64,000 bases of DNA, taken from Fischerella muscicola PCC 7414 (lineage in GTDB: Bacteria > Cyanobacteriota > Cyanobacteriia > Cyanobacteriales > Nostocaceae). Below, piece by piece: positions 60,805-64,000 of the stretch. The stretch's first letter is position 1, and every line of letters starts with the position of its first letter. The stretch covers positions 1 to 64,000 of the forward strand of contig NZ_AJLK01000118.1 of assembly GCF_000317205.1 (NCBI RefSeq), written 5' to 3'. The notes under the pieces were generated by a model that did not search any database, was not told the DNA's origin, and was given only the letters and a program-made list of their open reading frames with translations. Position numbers and translations under genes: made by a program.

Positions 60805-62073
60805 TTGTTACAAAAACTCATAAATACCGTGTTTCCAACCTCGGTCTTCACACTAGATAATGGTTTAACCTTTATACATCAAGAAATTCCCGACACTCCT
60901 GTGGTTGTAGCGGATGTTTGGGTGCGTGCAGGTACTAGACTTGAACCAAGCCCTTGGTTTGGGATGGCTCACTTTTTAGAACACATGATATTTAAAGGAA
61001 CTGCAAATCTGCCACCAGGAGTATTTGATCAAAAAATTGAAAACAGGGGTGGGGTAGCTAACGCAGTTACTAGTTATGATTATGCCCATTACTCGATCAC
61101 CACGGCTGTTGCATTCATTGAAGAGATTCTTCCTTACTTGGCAGAACTATTGCAGAATGCGGCGATCCCCGAAGATGAATTTAGCCGTGAACGAGATGTA
61201 GTGTTAGAAGAGATTCGCTCTTGCCAAGATGACCCTGATTGGATAGGATTTCAAGCATTACTCCAGAGTATTTACCAACACCATCCTTACGGACGTTCGG
61301 TGTTGGGTACAGAACGAGAACTGATGCAGCACTCACCAGAGGACATGCGCTGCTTTCACCGCACTTATTACCAACCCGAAAATATCACGGTGGTAATCGT
61401 TGGGGGAATCAGCCAGGAAGTAGCTCTAGAATTAGTTAGTCGTAAGTTTAACAGCTTTGGCGATCGCTGTTGTGAGTGTCCACCGACAGAGGAAGTAGCA
61501 AAACCAATCATCGCCGGAATTCGCCGTCAACAGTTAGAGTTACCCCGCTTAGGACAAGCGCGATTGATGATGGCGTGGACTGGGCCGGGAGTCGAACAAC
61601 TCCGCAGCGCTTACGGATTGGATTTACTCTCAGTTTTACTAGCAGAAGGGCGGACATCACGCTTAGTCCGGGACTTGCGGGAAGAACAACAATTAGTGCA
61701 GGGTATATGCAGTAATTTCTCTCTCCAAAAAGATGCAAGTTTATTTACGATTACTGCTTGGTTAGAACCAGAAAACCTGGAACGTGTCGAGTCCTTAATT
61801 CGTCTACACCTAGAGGATTTACTAACTAATGGTATTTCCCCCCAGGAACTAACTCGCTGTCAACGCCTGTTGTGTAATGATTTTGCATTCTCCACAGAAA
61901 CGCCCAATCAACTAGCAGGATTGTATGGATATTACAACACCATCGCCGAAGTAGAATTAGCGATGACATATCCAGAAAAAATCCAGTCCTATGATACTCA
62001 ACAACTGCAAAAATTAGCACAAGAGTATCTTTCACCCAATCATTACGCAGTTACTGTATTAAAACCATGTTAG
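60805..62073 (+). CDS. M16-family zinc peptidase, catalytic subunit
   Basis: A 422-residue processing-peptidase-like protein. The inverted zinc motif is HFLEHMIFKGT (HxxEH) near residue 58, with the downstream Glu in EEIRSCQDDPDW, so it is expected to be active. Also typical are YYQPENITVVIVGG and GRTSRLVRDLREEQQLV. No signal peptide, so it is probably cytoplasmic or thylakoid-facing. Start TTG at 60805 (MLQKLINTVFPTSVFTLDNG). It is paired with the degenerate M16 gene downstream, the arrangement of two-subunit mitochondrial-type processing peptidases. Confidence 0.92.
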   Translation: MLQKLINTVFPTSVFTLDNGLTFIHQEIPDTPVVVADVWVRAGTRLEPSPWFGMAHFLEHMIFKGTANLPPGVFDQKIENRGGVANAVTSYDYAHYSITTAVAFIEEILPYLAELLQNAAIPEDEFSRERDVVLEEIRSCQDDPDWIGFQALLQSIYQHHPYGRSVLGTERELMQHSPEDMRCFHRTYYQPENITVVIVGGISQEVALELVSRKFNSFGDRCCECPPTEEVAKPIIAGIRRQQLELPRLGQARLMMAWTGPGVEQLRSAYGLDLLSVLLAEGRTSRLVRDLREEQQLVQGICSNFSLQKDASLFTITAWLEPENLERVESLIRLHLEDLLTNGISPQELTRCQRLLCNDFAFSTETPNQLAGLYGYYNTIAEVELAMTYPEKIQSYDTQQLQKLAQEYLSPNHYAVTVLKPC

Positions 62074-62089
62074 TTTTTGTTATTTGTTG

Positions 62090-62325
62090 TGTGTTGTTTG
62101 TTGTTTGGAAAAACCACTAACAACCAACCACCAACAACCAACAACCCTTCGGGTTCGCCAGTCCCCCTACCCTTACCTTAAGCCCTCCGGGTTCGCAGTC
62201 GCTCATGGGGGAAACCCCCTGCGTAAGAGTCGCTGTCTCACCACTTCGTGTCTACGTGACGGAGACCGCCTTTTTGGGGGGCTGGTCTCACCAACAACCA
62301 ACCACCAACCACCAACCACTCAAAA
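62090..62325. repeat. Composite dispersed repeat between the M16 genes
   Basis: Contains ACCAACC simple repeats on both sides and, at 62180-62225, the GGGTTCGCAGTCGCTCATGG/GGGAAACCCCC element related to 7421 and 30240. It ends ~10 bases before the next ATG, so the second M16 gene is read through or has its promoter within the repeat. Confidence 0.7.
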
Positions 62326-63630
62326 ATGACCACTCCCCTAAAAAAATCTCACATTCACCGTACAGTCTTAGATAATGGCATAGTATTACTCCTGACAGAA
62401 AATCCCACAGCAGATATCATTGCGGCGCGGATTTTTATTCGTGCGGGTAGTTGTTACGAAAACCGGGAACAAGCAGGATTGGCACATTTGCTGTCTGCGG
62501 TATTAACAAAAGGATGTGAGGGACTCTCCAGTTTGCAAATCGCTGAACAAGTGGAGTCTATAGGGGCTAATTTAAGCGCTGATACTGCTGCTGATTATTT
62601 TCAGCTGTCTTTGAAGACAGTCACGGCAGATTTTGTTGATATTTTGACACTAGCAGCAAAAATATTGCGATCGCCTACTTTTCCAGAAACAGAAGTCGAA
62701 CTAGAACGACGCATCGCCCTACAAGATATACGTTCTCAAAAAGAACATCCCTTCACTGTCGCCTTTGATCAACTACGCCAGGTGATGTACCAAGATCATC
62801 CTTATGCTATGTCAGCATTGGGGAATGAATCAACCATGAGTCGCATCACCTGTGCAGATTTATTACAGTTTCACCAGACTTATTTTCGTCCAGATAACCT
62901 GGTGATTAGTATTGCCGGTCGCATCACCCTAGATGATGCTGTTGCAGTGGTAGAAAAAGTATTTGGTGATTGGCAACCACCTGCTGCTACGCCATTACCC
63001 ACACTAAATTTACCAAATATCACCATCCAGCCACAACAGGTGATTGTACCCCAACAGACCCAACAATCAATTGTTATGCTGGGTTACATGGCTACAGCAG
63101 TCAATTCTCCTGACTACGCTGCTTTGAAGTTATTATCTACATACTTGGGCAATGGACTTTCCAGTCGGTTATTTGTGGAATTGCGAGAAAAGCGGGGCTT
63201 AGCTTACGAAGTATCCGCCTTCTACCCCACACGGCTTTTTCCTGCCACATTTGTAGTGTATATGGGCACATCTCCCGAAAATACTCAAATTGCCCTGTCT
63301 GGACTACAAACAGAAGTAGATTTACTTTATACCAGTCCACTTACAGAAGTAGCATTACAAGCAGCAAAAAATAAAATCTTAGGGCAATACGCTTTAGGCA
63401 AGCAAACTAATGGACAACTAGCCCAAATCTATGGCTGGTACGAAATTTTGGGACTGGGAATTGAATTTGATCAAAAATTCCAGGAACTGATTACCAATGT
63501 TAACGCTGAGGATGCGATGACAGTAGCTTCTCGGTATTTACAGAAACCTTACGTATCTTTAGTTGGTCAAGAAGAAGCAGTTAAATCAGTCAACAGTCAA
63601 CAGTGTAGACGCGCAAGCGGCTTCCCGTAG
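62326..63630 (+). CDS. M16-family peptidase, non-catalytic partner
   Basis: A 434-residue M16 homologue in which the zinc motif is lost (GLAHLLSAVLTKG in place of HxxEH). The fold is otherwise complete: IFIRAGSCYENREQAGLAHL, YFRPDNLVISIAG and GNGLSSRLFVELREKRGLAY, with the Arg/Tyr pair that binds substrate in the catalytic chamber. It is therefore probably the structural/substrate-binding subunit for the peptidase encoded just upstream. The last ~12 residues (QQCRRASGFP) come from a GTAGACGCGCAAGCGGCTTC repeat, which also supplies the stop codon. Confidence 0.92.
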   Translation: MTTPLKKSHIHRTVLDNGIVLLLTENPTADIIAARIFIRAGSCYENREQAGLAHLLSAVLTKGCEGLSSLQIAEQVESIGANLSADTAADYFQLSLKTVTADFVDILTLAAKILRSPTFPETEVELERRIALQDIRSQKEHPFTVAFDQLRQVMYQDHPYAMSALGNESTMSRITCADLLQFHQTYFRPDNLVISIAGRITLDDAVAVVEKVFGDWQPPAATPLPTLNLPNITIQPQQVIVPQQTQQSIVMLGYMATAVNSPDYAALKLLSTYLGNGLSSRLFVELREKRGLAYEVSAFYPTRLFPATFVVYMGTSPENTQIALSGLQTEVDLLYTSPLTEVALQAAKNKILGQYALGKQTNGQLAQIYGWYEILGLGIEFDQKFQELITNVNAEDAMTVASRYLQKPYVSLVGQEEAVKSVNSQQCRRASGFP

Positions 63631-63634
63631 GGTA
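63604..63634. repeat. GTAGACGCG...GCGGCTTCCCGTAG repeat forming the M16 C-terminus
   Basis: TGTAGACGCGCAAGCGGCTT followed by CCCGTAGGG. Related copies are at 7600-7640. The TAG inside it stops the second M16 gene. Confidence 0.7.
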
Positions 63635-63840
63635 CAGTTATCAGGCATATGATGTGGTGTTACAGCAATTAAGTCGTTAGGGGCTTATACTTATTGACGA
63701 AACTGATAACTGATCACTGATTACTGATAACTGTTAAAGATGCAGTTATTTAGTAGCAAATATCATAATTTTTGCTCTTGCATTTTATCACCTTTTGCCT
63801 TATAGAGTATTACCATGAACTTTACCGAGGGCAGAGTTCC

Positions 63841-64000
63841 ATGACAGCCAGATTCTTTGGCTACTTAAGTTCGCTAAACCAGTTTGGAAAATGCTGTTTA
63901 CCTAAACAGAAGCAGGGGCATAAATTGTTAATAGGAATCAGATTACTGCTATTTTCCTCTGCACCTATGCTGTTTGCCTCCTCTGTTGTACCAGCAGTTG
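63841..64000 (+). CDS. N-terminal part of an exported protein (partial)
   Basis: ATG at 63841 opens a frame that runs off the right edge (53 codons visible). It has a polar, basic N-region (MTARFFGYLSSLNQFGKCCL, KQKQGHK) followed by a hydrophobic stretch LLIGIRLLLFSSAPMLFASS and VVPAV, so it has a signal peptide or anchor at ~28-50. GAGG lies 10 bases upstream. A 9-codon frame (63815-63844) overlaps the start as ATGA. The mature protein is out of view, so no function is given. Confidence 0.55.
   Translation, partial: MTARFFGYLSSLNQFGKCCLPKQKQGHKLLIGIRLLLFSSAPMLFASSVVPAV

Noticed and set aside
1-64000. tRNA and rRNA genes
   Set aside because: No TTCGANTC-type T-arm with matching acceptor stem and no rRNA-like block was noticed by eye; a tRNAscan run would be decisive.

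Overview
The window reads as a chromosomal stretch of a filamentous, probably heterocyst-forming (Nostocales-type) cyanobacterium. Evidence seen directly: frequent GCGATCGC (HIP1) octamers inside and between genes; cyanobacterial-type genes (LdpA clock input protein, Ycf45-like R3H ATPase, squalene-hopene cyclase, class I FbaB aldolase); and long intergenic stretches full of short dispersed repeats. Genus or species cannot be decided from the sequence alone. No tRNA, rRNA, CRISPR array, transposase or prophage gene was seen.

Layout. 1-2990: tail of an acidic Pro-rich protein, queF (queuosine pathway), two small cyanobacterial proteins, the SRP RNA gene, a YciI-like protein and a 2H phosphodiesterase. 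2990-4170: a small gene graveyard with a broken Uma2 nuclease, a HicB antitoxin tail and another remnant. 4169-9605: a TPR protein divergent from a P-loop protein with a non-canonical Walker A, a zinc-independent MDR oxidoreductase and two small unknowns. 10063-17714: a compact minus-strand set of caspase-like protease, TpsB outer-membrane transporter and TpsA filamentous-haemagglutinin-type exoprotein. 18729-21744: squalene-hopene cyclase followed by a squalene/phytoene synthase family enzyme (hopanoid branch). 22100-29010: a collapsed GGDEF/EAL pseudogene, an FtsH paralogue, an FMN reductase, a putative beta-propeller protein and dihydroorotase. 29479-31147: signal peptidase I and a MOSC protein. 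31706-36163: three consecutive genes that all begin with a receiver domain (REC-GGDEF-EAL, REC-GGDEF, REC-histidine kinase). 36209-39208: ldpA and a Ycf45-like ATPase. 39445-43787: DUF1269 protein, truncated pyruvate kinase, a lone cNMP-binding domain and glycogen phosphorylase. 44355-57286: MFS exporter, GH65 phosphorylase/hydrolase, lipase, Ala/Lys-rich protein, TPR protein, rsmE, PBP4-type carboxypeptidase and an N-terminally shortened chemoreceptor. 58066-64000: fructose-bisphosphate aldolase, aspartate aminotransferase, an M16 peptidase pair (one active-type, one degenerate) and the start of an exported protein.

The most notable theme is repeat DNA. Several families of short dispersed repeats fill the intergenic regions. 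They include two copies of a ~102-bp element with ~27-bp terminal inverted repeats, a 118-bp long-palindrome element, and G-rich, CATCTGTGTT, ACGCAGAGG and GGTAATT families. Repeat units also lie in frame inside genes: the hydrophobic signal regions of both TpsA and TpsB, a ~39-residue insert in LdpA, an insert in the kinase domain of the REC-histidine kinase, and the C-termini of a diguanylate cyclase, an M16 subunit and FtsH. The second theme is the linkage of a caspase-like protease to a complete two-partner secretion pair. That arrangement suggests, but does not prove, a secreted-adhesin system with a dedicated protease.
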